Below, piece after piece: positions 11,275-23,854 of a DNA stretch of 64,000 nt. The stretch covers positions 1 through 64,000 of the forward strand of contig SJRY01000283.1 in the NCBI GenBank assembly GCA_011319805.1, written 5' to 3'. Numbering within the stretch: the stretch's first letter is position 1; each line of letters opens with the position of its first letter. The notes beneath the pieces are model-generated. The model saw only the letters and a program-made list of their open reading frames with translations, searched no databases and was not told where the DNA came from. Position numbers and translations under genes: made by a program. The stretch comes from Macrocybe gigantea. Taxonomy: Eukaryota; Basidiomycota; Agaricomycetes; Agaricales; Callistosporiaceae.

Positions 11275-12860
11275 ATGTACGATGACATGCCGCCGGCCGT
11301 GGATCCAGACGCCTATGGCGGCGGCGGCGGCGGCTTCATCCGCCCTCTCTAGGCGCGACAGTTGGTGGACACGCTGGTGGATACGATCCATTTCCTGGCG
11401 CTAATCGGTGAGTCTCTCACCTCTCTTTCGCTCTCGATCGCCTGATAACTCACATATCCCGCTCCATATTCTAATTCACCGGCCATCTCCCAGCGCCCTT
11501 GCTTGGCCTTCTTATCCACCCCACCCGTCTACCGCCCAATCGCCGTGGGGCGGCTACCAGCGACCACAATCATATCCCTACGCCGAAAGCGGTCATTATC
11601 GTGCCTCTACTCCTCCGCTTTCCTGGGGAACGCAGACGCCAGGCGGTTCCTGGGGAGGAGTGACTCCCGCTGGCTCATGGGGACCAGCTACCCCCTTGAG
11701 TGCCGGTTTCTCGGGCGGTCCATTTGGATCATCGCCCTGGTCCAATCAACTATATGTCCCAGGCTCTGGTGGTGTCGCCGCTGCGGGTTCCCATGTGCCT
11801 GCCTCGGGCTCTACTTCCATGGGTCAACCTCTTACCGCCAGTCCATGGTTCAATAGCGGTCAGTGGAACTCGGACATGCATCCCTTCGGAAGGTCTCAGA
11901 CAACCAAACATCGTGGAAGAAGCAAGAGCAGGCCTCGGGAGACTCGCGCTCGCAGCCACAGCCGTCCTAGGCCCCCAGTCGATTCCGACGATGAAGACTG
12001 GGGCAACGCGTTTGCGCGCTACTGGGAGAACCAACAGGGTTTCTTCGGTTCAAATCGCCGAGCCTTTGGAAGATCTACATCCCAGGAGATGTTTCCGTCT
12101 GCATCCCCTACATCATTTCCCCCTGCAAGACCGAGGTCCAGTCTTGGCAGATCCAATTCTACCCACGGTCCCGAACAGTACAGCTCCAAGAACCTCGCTA
12201 AAAGACCCAGAGATTGGAGGCAGGACTATGATCCCCGTCCTAGTTTTGTTACCCTTCCGAAGGCCTCCAGAGCGCGTTCAGACGTGGCCGGTATGGACAT
12301 GGCATTACATGACTATCATCATTGAATGCTAATCCTACGGTCATATTCTAGAATGGAACGATCCCATTAAACGAAAACTTCATGGGCCTTTAACTTACAG
12401 TTCTCGCAACCCAAACGTCTACTGGGACTTGCGCTTCGATCCTTCCCAACCCGGCAGTGTTGACTTCAATCGTCGGCTCTATCCCACTCCGCCCTTTCAT
12501 CAAGTCCCCTTCGATCCTCCGATCAATCAAGTCCGGCTCTATCACCCGCGCCTACCTTGGTATCTTGACATCGTTGCCTCACAACCTGAGCTTGGCGGCG
12601 TCACTCTCAGTGACGTGCTCTATCAGGCTTGGCGAAAGCTCAACGAGCCTATAGGAATGAAGCACTGGTACAATGAAGAGCTTGACGACGAAGTGCGCGC
12701 CAAGATTAGCAACGCCTACAAGGAGCGATGTCTCAATTATCCTTGGGAATCCCCCATGGGCGTTAAGAAAGTCGACTTCCTGCGCAGCCATGTCATCTTC
12801 GAAGGTCTTGTTAGGGGCAAGAACGGCATTTGGGAGATGAAGACAAGGCGGGCCGATTGA
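11275..12860 (+). CDS. DUF6699 domain protein, possible frameshift in exon 1
   Basis: Exons 2 (11494-12290) and 3 (12352-12860) are well supported: the GT-AG intron between them restores E-W-N-D-P-I-K. Exon 2 encodes a Gly/Ser/Pro-rich region with an Arg/Ser-rich patch (RSKSRPRETRARSHSRPRP). Exon 3 encodes the DUF6699 core: NPNVYWDLRFDP, YHPRLPWYLDI, GVTLSDVLYQAW and VDFLRSHVIFEGL. Exon 1 probably starts at ATG 11275 (MYDDMPPAVDPDAY, then six Gly) and ends at 11407. The reading frame that joins exon 2 (GGHAGGYDPFPGANR) is one base out of register with this start, and a TAG at 11350-11352 blocks the first frame. Either one base is missing or the true start is elsewhere. DUF6699 proteins are abundant in agarics and uncharacterised. 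Confidence 0.65.
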
Positions 12861-14018
12861 ATAAAACTATGTTTCTTTATGCGTATATTTTCTTCATTTT
12901 CCTCTTTGGGTCTGATGTATGTGAATGATACCTCTTATCTGTATCTTCTTGTCTTTGGGCCTTCCTATGGTCTGTGGTCCAGCGTATCCCTTAGATGTGA
13001 CAGCTGATGATCCTTTTACAGGCCTCGACTTCTGCCGGATAATCCTCTGTAACATTATGGTCCGCATTGCTGTCTTCCACACAACAACTTTGATGCGGCT
13101 GTCGCAAAAGCATGCCACGCGTTGCCTATGTTGCACTCCCTGAACCAGATCACCCTATTCACAGTTACCCTCCTGCCCTCATGTCCTATCGTCTATGTCG
13201 CTTCGTGGAGTTGCTTGTTTTATCGTCTTGTAATCTGTGCCTGGTAAACGTTTCCCGTGACGTCGCCTTAATATAACGCTGTGAAATACTCAGCTTTCCA
13301 GCCTTCCGAGGTGTTCACAGCTCGTGAGAAGCGGATGTCGACCGTGCTTCAGAACTGGTCAAAACTTGGGTGTCTCGGCACGCCAACATCGTCTTCGTTT
13401 GTGGTTTCGCGGGCGCTAGCAAGGCGCCCTCCAGTTAAGGATTTGCGGGAACCATAGTCCGCACCTACGCAGCAGGGCAAGTGGAGCATTGCCAGGCCAA
13501 ATAGCTGTGGCTTGGGCATGCTCTTACTTTGAGGTACATTCATCAAACTTGCTCTGTGATCCATGTCATGTCAGTACCGCCACCCATCATCTGTGTTTTG
13601 GGTCACCGACTGCCCGCCCGAACGATACTTCCGAGTGTTGGAATTCGTTCCGCATTGCGATCGAACTGGTCTTCGTCGCTGGCTGTAGAACATTCTCACA
13701 GGGGCGCCTTGAAAGCAAAAACGATGACTTACGGTTCTCTGCTCCTGAGGTTACGAACGGTTAAGGATTGGATAGAACGTCAAGCTGTATGCACTGAGCA
13801 TTTCTCGCCTCGGAATCTACAGCATGCCCAGAAGACCTTGAATATCGACAATTTCGTCTTCACTAGCGCATATATATATAGGTTGTATATCAGGCGGGGA
13901 TTCGCCCACTCTCAAACCGAGGCATGCTGGAGAAGAATGACCGTGGTGGTAATGATGGTGGGTATAGCCTCCAGTGCATACCTCATCACAGCGCCCAAGG
14001 TAAGCGATCCTGATCCCC
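12861..14018. other. Intergenic region
   Basis: No supported gene. Openings at 13489-14053 on the plus strand lack domains. A short opening MTVVVMMVGIASS around 13938 precedes a GTAAGC, but its phase does not join the next gene, so it is not added to it. Confidence 0.4.
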
Positions 14019-15743
14019 ATGTGCAGGTTGAGGAAAGGGCGTTCAAATTGTGAAAACAATATAGATCCCAGCCTAACTAGTCATCTTCCTCGACCCCGAT
14101 TGGAGCCGTTAGTGGTCGCAAAAAGTGTGGGAAGCACACACCCTTACCCAACCTCACCCATCTTGCCCTTTCAAGCACGCCCTGCTGCGAGGCCACTATT
14201 ACTCAACGTACCAAAAAATGATGAAGATCCCATCTACGACATTCTACAGCTTCAGCTCTATTCGCCTTTGCAACCTTCCCCGACATCAACTGTCCTGAAC
14301 ACTCCGTCCGTTAACGGGAAACACACGCCTATTCCTTCCCCGACGGCTAGGGCGATAGCCAAAGAAAAGGCGCTAGGAATGGTTGATGGTGCAAAAGAAA
14401 ATCCCGGCACATATTTGAACCCATCTCCTTCCCTTTTGGATCAACCAGAACCGGACATTGAGCCTCCTCGACAAGCTCACCTTCATCCTCCAACTAATCA
14501 TAGTCTCCGGACTGCAGATCCGTTCAACCGCTTCGACGTGTCCCTGGTGGCGCGAAAATTGACCCTTCCTTCCGCACGGCCAGAGTCTCGACCTCTTTTC
14601 AGGCTATCAAAAGATTTGTGGCAACGCCTGGGCACCATTGTCCGGTGCATCTACCTCTGCTTTTTTCTTCGTCTGCCGGTTATATATCAGTCACGAGTGC
14701 ATCGTATCTTTGCCGACGTCAACATCAGTATGCCAATGATTATCGAAATGGCCCTTCAAGTCCTCGAAGATGGTCGCGAACTTCATCGTGAAGGCAGATA
14801 TTCAGAGGAAGAGCTGCGGTCGTTCACCCTTCTCAAGGCATCATGGGATCATTTCATTAGTTCCCTCCTCAAGGACTGGAAAGTGACAAACGTGGTCTCG
14901 GCATTATTGTTGAAGCAAGTGCCTCTTGAGCGTGTCTACTAACTGCTCTAACAACGCCTCGTCCTTAGCGCTGCCTTTGCCATGCTTCAAATTGACGAAA
15001 TCCGCGAGCAATTCATCTGTGAACATCTGGCCTTGGCTTCGTTAGTTTCATCTCTCATGAGCCTTCTCTACGGCTGGGCGTATATCATGAAGTTCCATAC
15101 CATGAGGAGGACACACAAAGCTGCACAATGGGCGGAAGTGCGTTCTCTTCCTGTGTTCGATTCTGGTCCTTAATCCCGCGCCGTCAGGAAACACAAACAG
15201 AGCCGACGAGTTTTTTTTGGAATGTCTGGATATTCCTATCAATGCCTCTCGTCTGGCTAGTGTGGTATGACTTCTCTTTCTGTTCAGAAAGCATCCGAAA
15301 GCTATTGTCAATTTGCGCCCAGGTCGCTTATCTATTTTCTGGCCGCAATTATGTTTTTCGTCTGGTCCAAAGGACAAGATGCCTCTGCCCCATCCGAGGG
15401 ATCGTTGATCGCGTTTCGTGCCTATGTATCCATGATCTTTGCCATGGGTGCTATCTACTTCGCCAACGTTCTCAAAACCCTGCGACATTATGGAAGTCAG
15501 ATGGATAAGGCCTGGAAGGAGCGAATGAAGAAACACAAAGGATCCAACATTTCAACGTCCAACACGCAAGGCCGCTCCAGAAAGTCACAAGATCGAATAC
15601 CCGAACTAACACCGTTATTATTGCCGAATACCATCCCGACTGCGAATCTAGGCTACTCGGCAATGCCTCCTCGTCAGCTAGAGCTCGCAGCTGTCATAGC
15701 TTCCTCATCTGTTTGCTCTTCTCCCCCAGAGGAATTCAGATGA
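14019..15743 (+). CDS. Multi-pass membrane protein of unknown function
   Basis: Four exons: 14019-14914, 14969-15137, 15188-15264 and 15323-15743. The first intron is of GC-AG type: the donor GCAAGT at 14915 restores ALLLNAAFAMLQID, and no GT donor keeps the frame open. The N-terminal half is Pro/Ser-rich and probably cytosolic (motif DPIYDILQLQLYSPL). The C-terminal half has about four hydrophobic segments: VVSALLLNAAFAML, ASLVSSLMSLLYGWAY, VWIFLSMPLVWLVWSLIYFLA and AYVSMIFAMGAIYFANVL. This layout is typical of an uncharacterised agaric membrane protein family. The start is uncertain: ATG 14019 is the first in frame, but an upstream exon is possible. The product is about 520 residues. Confidence 0.65.
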
Positions 15744-16584
15744 TCAGGTGTGCCGACTTGGGCACCGCACGCCGAGCAACTCCGAAGGGTGTGAAATCCC
15801 CATTAGCTGCCTCTCCTCGGAACCACCATACGATTAACCTTATCATAACACACACCCTCGTTGGTGCGCTTCACATTGATTTGCTCCTACGCAATAAATT
15901 TTTCCAGTCCATTCAGACGCATCCTGATTCGGAGCAGCCGTCATACTATACTTTGAAAATTGTGACACGTCGCCAGTATTCTATATAATATCGGAATTTA
16001 CAACTCTAGTATCTGAGCTGTATAATGCTCTTGTTGTCTAACAATGGATGCAGATCACTCCAAGTTTTGCTTACAAGCCCTACGTCCGATAGTAAAGAGC
16101 TTGAGTAAGCTACTGTATAGCTAGATATAACATCTACTGCCAATCTTGACGAATATTAAGAACCGAACGCTGCATCTCCATTCCAGCGGAAAAATCATCT
16201 CGCAACTTTCCGGCGGAGTGATCTCGCGTCTGGATTAAGTGTGAATTCCATATCGTACGATGTTCACTCGTGGAAACAGAATCTTCAGCGGGGAGTGACA
16301 AATAGGGCAATGATCGGCATTCGTTATCAGCTGAAGAAGGGGGAAATGGCAATACCTACATTTACACACCAATTCGTATCGAGGGTAACAAGAAATTCTA
16401 GACTTGTGACGTATTACCCATTTGAGGTTGTTCTGTTACACAGAACGTATGTGCATATGTGAATCACTACCTCTCTCCAAGCATACATTGATGAGAATCA
16501 CGCAGATCGAACATAAATATCACATCGGAGGCGATATCTAGCAATGCATCAGAGACTCGTCTTGTACTCCGAAAACTCCTGTTA
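15744..16584. other. Intergenic region
   Basis: No supported gene. It separates two convergent genes and should hold both 3' ends. Confidence 0.45.
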
Positions 16585-18124
16585 TCAAATTGAGTTGTCG
16601 CAGGACTTCGCGAAAGGGATAGCGCTCACTGCTCGCGCCGAAGGTGTATCCTCCATTATTTCTCGAGAGACTGTCATTTCGATCGCCACTGGTCTAGTCT
16701 TGTTTGACTAGTGTATTACACTCAAAGATAAGTTCTGCAATAGAATATACAAGACGTACAGTTGAACGTGAAGTTGATTGTCCCAGGAAAGCTAGATCTC
16801 TCTGCGCGGCCTCAACGTCAACGACGGTCGGAAGTTGCGAACGTGAGGGCCCTCGCGCGTTTAGACTATTGCGGTTTGATCAACAGTTAGATTGGGACGT
16901 TCGTTGGAACGGGAGATAAAACGATTACCTGGATAGGAGGAAATTGGCGAAAGCTGTAACGTAAAATGGTCAAATGCCGAGATAACCATCGATTGGTTCA
17001 AGCCCACCCTTAGGGACCAAGAATCCGACGAGATTCCAGGCATTATTGTCTAACGCCACAAACTATTCGCATTGTCAACAACGATTTGGACGGGAAAAAG
17101 GAAGGAGGTAGGTAATTGACCAAGACAAGCGTCACAACAGTTGACACTCTAAGGGAGGGATACTGCATGAGAGACATAGCTGATCTCAAAGCTATGCACA
17201 TACGTTACAACCAAGCCCGTTTCTGAAGAGAGAAGACAGAGATAAGAAATCTAATGCAACCGAGGCATTCCTACTTACGTATTGACCAAGTTATTAGCTG
17301 CTCCACGATTCTCTGGGTTCTAATAGTCCAAATCCAAAGATCAGTATCGCTGCGTTCATTTACGGTCTTGTAACTGACTTGTGGAATCCGCGATGCCGTT
17401 TAGGCCACAGATCGAAGCACAATGAACCAGTAATCAAAGTGTCCACGAACGCTGAAATGGCCCAAAGGGTTGTCAACAACCACGACCACTTCCGTTTGAA
17501 GACGGCGGAATCCGAAATGCCAAAGGACACGACAGCCAATGCCGTAAAACCGATGAAACGGAGGATGGCGAATACCCAACAGATCGTCGGAATAACCCAG
17601 CGACCTGATAGCTCTCGAACCCTCTCCGCGAAATAGCCCTATCGCGTATCATCAGGACAGGATAATTCTGGGCTGATAGAGGCAAGAACGACGGACTTGG
17701 ATAGACCCCGTAAGAATGACAGATATAAGCAACTGGACACCCAAAGTCTTTTGTAGCGTGTGAATAACCACCTGTTCATTGCCGAACATGGTTATCGTTT
17801 GCCAATACAATGATTGGCATACGAGAACAGTTAGCGTCAGGCCCAAAATCCTATTCCGAGGCGATCCAGGGCGCATTTGTAGTTGCAATTGGCATAGAAA
17901 GTGAGACCTACCACACGGTGCCCACCTGTGCGCAAGCAAATAAGCCTCCCCGACACGACCATCCAAGAGGGACCTCGGTCACGTACGAAGCTCTTTAGCA
18001 TGAGCGAATCATTGGGATAATTCATGTAATACGTGTATGTTTGCACGGTGCAGAGGCCAAACATGAACGTCCCGAGAATGACGCCCACCTCCGCCAGACC
18101 TAGGATAGAATTTATCTCGGTCAT
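16585..18124 (-). CDS. DUF6534 membrane protein, copy B
   Basis: Paralogue of copy A. Exon 1 starts at ATG 18124 (MTEINSILGLAEVGVILG) and ends at the SF codons before GTACGT. The next exon holds RILGLTLTVLVCQSLYWQT. The third exon begins GYFAERVRELSGRWVIP and ends at a phase-2 donor (AA/GTCAGT). Then come KTQRIVEQLITWSI, QTGLV, VSTVVTLVL, FVALDNNAWNLVGFLVPK, AFANFLLS and the LNARGPSRSQ motif. The last exon gives VAIEMTVSREIMED and ends at TGA 16585-16587. Intron positions match copies A, C and D. The acceptor of exon 2 is not resolved: no in-frame AG lies close to RILGL, so either the exon is longer (starting near AYLLAHRW) or one base is missing. Function is unknown; about 7 hydrophobic segments. 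Confidence 0.68.
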
Positions 18125-19525
18125 GCCCACGACGTTATGAGCTTAAGCGTCGCCTTAAAGGGACAAAAGCCAGGTGAGGGAAAAGGGCAGCGAGAACGGC
18201 GCCAGCGTTATGAGTAATATGTAGTATATAAGCGACATGTAGCTCACCGTCTGGGGACTGTCCCATAGTGGGAATTGTTCGAGAATGGGAAGAAGAATGA
18301 TGGAACAGAGTTCCATGTGCCAACTATGTGGTGGCAATGTTGTCGTCTTTGGTTCGGTATACCAAGAGCGCTCACGTCCTGACGTGCGATCTCCACGCCG
18401 AAGTAGCCTTGAAGCGACCATCTGTCAGAATCTGGTTTTGATCTCCGGCTCGGAATCCCACGACAGAACAAAGAACAGTTTACCAATTGATCAAGGTGGG
18501 GAAACGGTGTCGCTTGCAGAGGCATGAGCTGTGAGGAAATATCCATCAGCAGAACGAGAAAAATTGAGGACCAGGTGTTCAGGTCATGCCCGTTGACTTT
18601 CTAACCGCTTTCGTTCTTCATCAATGATAGTTTGAAAGTCCGAATCAGAAGGAGATGATCTCCCGATAGTTTTGAACAAACCCGCAACCCGGGCTGCCGC
18701 TGATGATAGACTGCATGAAAAACCAGATGACACTGATGATTTCTCACAAGGCTAAGCTTTACACATAAGCTTATCAAAGGCGCGACGATTCAATCTTCCG
18801 CATTCAATGTTCAACAGCGGCAGTGTAGTCGATTACACAGGTGAGCGTTCCATACGTGTCCAGTGTGCATCTAATAAAGAGCGAGGCTGTTCTGTCCACG
18901 GACATCCACCTTGTACGCTCTGCTTCAAGGACGCTGGATGCGTGCAAGACGGCTATGGCACCTCCGATGTTTAGCAAGTTGCCATCGTCAAGGTGAAGTC
19001 GACATACATGACTGCGATTCGGCATCCTTCATTGACGGCCAAAATCCGCATTGGGTTCGTGCGCACGGCCGGGAGTCGATTGTAGAACGGCCTGATGACT
19101 GACACCCATGGACTAAATCGTGCTGGACAGCCATGTCACTTCGCAGGGCCTTCCCAGTCAGTCGTGAAATGTCAATCTCGAGGTTAGTTGACACACTTCT
19201 TCAGATCAGGCTTTAACCCCGAATGCCATCGTTTGGCAGCTGCTACTTCGCTAACCCCAGTTGAACACTTCTTATCGCATTGGCTCCGCCGAGATCAAGG
19301 GTACTGTGCGACGATGATGTGGGGAATTCTGGAGCTGGGCGTGTGTTGATTACGAATCTTCAACTTGGTGTCTTGGCTGAAGTTATAAAATTACCCATCT
19401 CCTTCAATCGGCCGCCGACTATTATTGTGGTGAGGTGAACAATGCCGTGATGAACGGTGACGAGACGTCGAACGATGGTTTGTTCGGAATCAGTTACAAA
19501 CAGAAGTCCATGCTATGCTAGACGG
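18125..19525. other. Intergenic region
   Basis: About 1.4 kb without a supported gene. A minus-strand opening at 18244-18546 has no family motif. It contains the promoter of copy B and the 3' end of the GMC gene. Confidence 0.45.
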
Positions 19526-21806
19526 CTACCATGACTCCTTGATGATTTCCGAGGCTCTCTCTGCGAAGACATACGTCGCTGCTTGCGTATGGGCAGCCGG
19601 AACGATAGGCTGGAGACAAAAGGTTAGAGATAAATTCACAAGAAGCATTTTCGAACTTGCCAGAACTGAAGCGTCCACTACCCTCAAACCAGAAACACCT
19701 TTCACCTTAAGGTCGGGGTCGATAACACCATGCGGAGCCCCTTTCGGTGACATGGAACATGTACCAACTGGATGATAGAAACTGCTCGCATTTTCTCTGA
19801 TGAACTCATCCAACTCTGCATCGGTCGTTGCATTGTTCATCGACGAGACGATATAGCTCGACCATGCGGGAGCGGCAACAAATCTTCGAGCGCTACGAAT
19901 CGCCTCCTTCATAATTCCAATATCTGGTTCCGAAGTAAAGAAGTTGGGATTGATGACTGGCGGTGCAAATGGATCGGAAGAATTGATCGAAACGGAGCCG
20001 CCTGTGAAATGAATCTGGATATCAGCAACACATTTGGATCGCCAAGGGAAGGAAGGTAATGACGTGAAGCAGGAGTAAGAACGGCTGTGCTTATTACGAA
20101 GAAATTGGAGTTGCCAATATTTGGCGGAAGCGGGACGTGGCTCAAACCATTCTGGAATAGTAAAGAATTAGCAACAAAAAGTACAGGTCATCTCAAAAGC
20201 ACGCCAACCGAGATGACGAACTCAATGTTCGCGGTATTAGGCCCGGCTGCTGGGTTAGGGGCACTATCAAAAATGGTTGTGTTCCTTGGCACCCGAATCC
20301 AACCAGCATGATTGAAAGTCCCATCGACAAGAGGACCGAGTCTAAATCTTAGCCATTGACCCAGATCTGTAGCTTCGACCGAGGCATTTCTATTGATCGT
20401 CTCAAAAGTGTCGGTCGAATTGACCAGCCACTGGTTGACGATGAGTGGATGGTCTGAAAGATTTTTGCCGACAGATGGCAGATTGACCAGAGGCTTGACA
20501 CCAACACGTGAAAGTTCTCTAGCGTCCCGATCCCTGAATTCAGGAGAATATGAGGAGATCCGATGGAACCAGCGGACAAGATGATTTCTTTTCTTGCTGT
20601 GACCCTTCGGTTTGTGCCTGAGGGCTGGGTAAAAAATCTACTTAAGGCATGTGGGGCAGTGTGAAAGTTCTCACCTCCAACTCCTTCAGTGAATTCGACA
20701 GCCTGGAATACCAGCCTACCATGCTTGGAGCCGGCAGGGAGGACGCGCGACACCTGGGCGTTTAGTAGGACGTGTAGATTGCGGCGAGAGGCGAACTTTG
20801 GACCTAAGTAGGACACGGCAGAGCTGCTTCGGACACCATCATTGATAGTGGACTGAGTCCATCCTGGCAGAATCACAGTCGTGTGAAATCAAAAAGCCTA
20901 CAGTGCACGTCAGTGGAGACGCACCTACGCCCAAATGATGCCCTGAATTCGTGTCGACATTAAATGGGAACTCATCGGAGAGTTCGATCGTCGTCTGCAG
21001 GACGCGCTGGTCTATTGGTTGGGGAAAGCCTGGAAGGCTGACAGAATTTATGCCAGAGAACCCATGTACGGCTGGGTTGAACTGGCCGCTTGTGTTATGG
21101 CTATCGGCTGGTGCAGTAAACATCTCGTTCTATAACAGGAAAAAAACGCGTGGGTAGCTCCAACTGGACTGTGTCACTGAGAATACGGTACCTTGCGGAA
21201 GAAAGGCTGCAATCGATCCCATGACCAACCTTTGTCTCCCACGATACGTGCATACCTATCATAATCATCAGAGGAGCCCCGCGTGTAGGCCATAAAGTCT
21301 GATAAGGAAAGGTTACTCCCAGACTAAGGTCTAAGGGTAGAACACCACTGACTTATCGAGCTGCTGCCGCCCAGAATATGTCCACGGGGATAGGCAAGGC
21401 TACGGTTGTGGAGGCCTGTCTGAGGCGTCGTCGTGAAATTCCAATCATATGGAGTATTAGGCGCCAATCGGGGGCAGAAAAATGGAACCATAGAGTTCAA
21501 GACCCCGTCGTTGCTGGGGCAGGCTGGAAGTCCAACATTGAGTGCATAGAAAATTAGACCTGACATACGATGATCCTCCCTCCAGGACTAAAACAGAATG
21601 CTTGGAGTTTTCTGTCAGACGATTTGCGACGACATTCCCTGCTGTACCACCTGAAGCATGTTTAACGTCAATTCTACCGCAGAACTGGCGGATATCCCAC
21701 CTCCGACGACAACAAAGTCATATTCCAGGCCAGGCAGGTCACGCACATGCTCGACAATCTTACCTAGGGCAGAGCCCAGGAGCGGCAGAAGAACTAGGCC
21801 GTACAT
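19526..21806 (-). CDS. GMC oxidoreductase, aryl-alcohol-oxidase-like, one frameshift
   Basis: Secreted FAD enzyme of the glucose-methanol-choline family, closest in pattern to aryl-alcohol oxidases that produce H2O2 in lignin breakdown. It starts at ATG 21806 with a signal-like MYGLVLLPLLGSALG, followed by the FAD motif VVVGGGTAGNVVANRL, split by an intron. GSSSIN, MAYTRG, LGVGWTQSTINDG and LSAGSIGSPHILLNSGIG follow. Near the C-terminus are HPVGTCSM, with the catalytic His, and VPAAHTQ, with the second active-site His. The last intron (19610-19660) has a GC donor. Just after NSGIG the frame slips: GIGDARELSRVGVKPLV continues only one base out of register, so one base appears missing near 20524-20530. 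Both halves are otherwise well conserved. It is either a sequence error or a very young pseudogene. Confidence 0.82.
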
Positions 21807-22159
21807 AACGAGTGCCCTTGATAGCTCAGGGCTTCGTGCCGCAAGCTACTTTATATCTTCTTCACTTTAAGAAGAACGGAACCTTCGTGGTCTTGTGAGA
21901 GCCCTAGGTCACCATTAGGAAGAGGAAGCCACGCGTGGAGTCTGTACACCCAAAATTTGCCAATATTTCTCGCCGAGTCACCACATCAAGAAGTCAAGAC
22001 GCCATTCCCGTAGGCAGGACACTTTCTGACAGCGTAAAGGACGAAAGAATTAACATTGGCTCAGAAGACGCCTGATCGGAACAAAAGTGGGAAGACGTCT
22101 AATGCTCAGTGACTGGTGAATCGAAATGAAAATATCGTCTTGTTGACTATAAGCAACAT
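21807..22159. other. Short intergenic region
   Basis: Promoter of the GMC gene and the 3' end of DUF6534 copy C. No other signal seen. Confidence 0.45.
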
Positions 22160-23680
22160 TACAGTGCTTGAGGCACCGGCATAGGCAGTCTATCTTTCTA
22201 GAAAGGGAGTTATGTAAAGTGGCAAAGCGGAGGGTGTAACTTACGTCCTGTCCAGACAAAACGTCACACTCCACGTCTTCTTCGATCGTAATACCCACGT
22301 TGACTGGCATTCTCTGCCGATCGACGTTATAAATACACAAAAGATAAGGGTAACAGAAAAAGCACGGAACAAAACATACAACCATATTTGAAATCGGTCT
22401 CCTCGTAAAGGTTATACCGCTGCGGTTCTCGAGATCCGCAACTTGCGACTGGCCTTGCGCCGAACGCGAGTTCAATCTGCGACAAAAATAAGTACTAGAT
22501 CAGTACAGCGCCAGTTCCATGCTGACCTAGACAACAGGAAATTTGCGAAAGCTGTAAGATGTAGCGATCAGGACGAAGAATTAGATATGTTGAAGCTAGC
22601 CACCTTTGGGGATGAGATATCCAACAAGATTCCAGGCGTTGTTGTCGAGGGCCACGAACTGCTTTGGTTTTCAATATAATGTATCGAGTGTGCACTGAAG
22701 CCACCCACGAAGATGAGCATAAGGATGGAAACAAGGCTGATGGTTGACGTGGATTAGCCAAACTTGGCTGAACAGGAGACGGCTGGGTGGTACCTGACAA
22801 CGAGGCCGGACTCTAACCTAAGCTGAACGACGGTAGCCACTACGGATACGATAAATAAGAGACATACGTATGGTCCACGCAAGAATGTGATCGACGACTC
22901 GTTGTGTCCTGAATGTGGAGTCAGCTTGATGATTGATGGCAGAGACGGCCTTACTTGTGCAAGCCAACACTACGCTGCGGCCAGAGGTAATAACAGAGAA
23001 CAGCCGTGACGAGGATGTCGACGAAAACCGAAATGCTCCAAATCGTGGTCAGCAGCCACCAGTACTTCCTCCGATATTCTATCGGGTCTTTGATGTGGAA
23101 AGTCAAGACAGCTAGCGCAAGGAGGCCGGCAAAACGAAGGACGGCGCATAGCCCAACAATGATCGGAATGATGAGACGTCGTGTCATGCGCCTCAGGAGC
23201 TCGGCGAAGTAAATCTGAGGGAGGATGAGTCACGCCCATATGCCAGAAAGGAAAAATGGGCCGGTACCTGGATGCAACCTGTGAGAGTCGCTGAGACCAG
23301 CAGCTGAACGCCCAGCGTCTTTGGAAGATCATGTATAACAGTGTCTACCTTCCCAAACATTGTGATGGTTTGCCGGTAGAGTGACTGGCAAGCCAGAATG
23401 GTTAAGGCTAACCCAAGCACCCTAACGACCTATCTCAGAGGATAATTTAGTGAACCAAAATAACGATTACCATATTGCCGCAACCTGGGCGGCGTCAGCG
23501 GTCTCTTCAAAATTTATCAAGTGGTATGATACCCACGAAATATTTGAGCCAGCGCGAGTCCTTTGGGTACTTGAGATAGTACGTATATGTCTGGACGGTC
23601 CAAAGACCGAATAAGTAGGCGCCAACAATTACGCCGACTTCAGCGACGCCAAGGACGGAGTCGATGGACGTCTCGCCCAT
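22160..23680 (-). CDS. DUF6534 membrane protein, copy C
   Basis: Third paralogue. Exon 1 starts at ATG 23680 (MGETSIDSVLGVAEVGVIVG) and ends at YF before GTGGGT. Exon 2 runs VVRVLGLALTILACQSLYRQT to GCIQ before GTACCG. Exon 3 begins IYFAELLRRMTRRLIIP and ends at a phase-2 GTAAGG donor. Then come TQRVVDHILAWTI, SGLVVS, LVSILMLIF, FVALDNNAWNLVGYLIPK, AFANFLLS and LNSRSAQGQSQ. The tail MPVNVGITIEEDVECD corresponds to AIEMTVSREIM of A and B but has diverged; the end (TAA 22160-22162) rests on one more small exon and is uncertain. It stands just upstream of, and divergent from, the Kre6-like gene. Function is unknown. Confidence 0.68.
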
Positions 23681-23854
23681 GAGCGCTGAGCAGTTGAGCG
23701 GTCGTTAGCATTCATGTTAAATTGATTCCACTTTTAAGTGGTTCTGTTGTCTGTCAGGTCACGCATGTCAGAATCTGTTAAACGCTGATTACCTCAGCAG
23801 TGCATTCTTCGTTGTCGGCCACCACTGCCAGCGACGACAACGACGACGACGACG

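Noticed and set aside
15265..15287. Short intron GTATGA...TTCAG in the membrane protein gene
   Set aside because: Only 23 bases; the acceptor at 15322 gives a normal length and restores the W-S-L-I-Y-F helix.
20636..20690. Possible intron in the GMC gene starting GTGAGA and ending CCCAG
   Set aside because: Its 50-base length would break the frame, whereas reading through keeps conserved residues on both sides in register.
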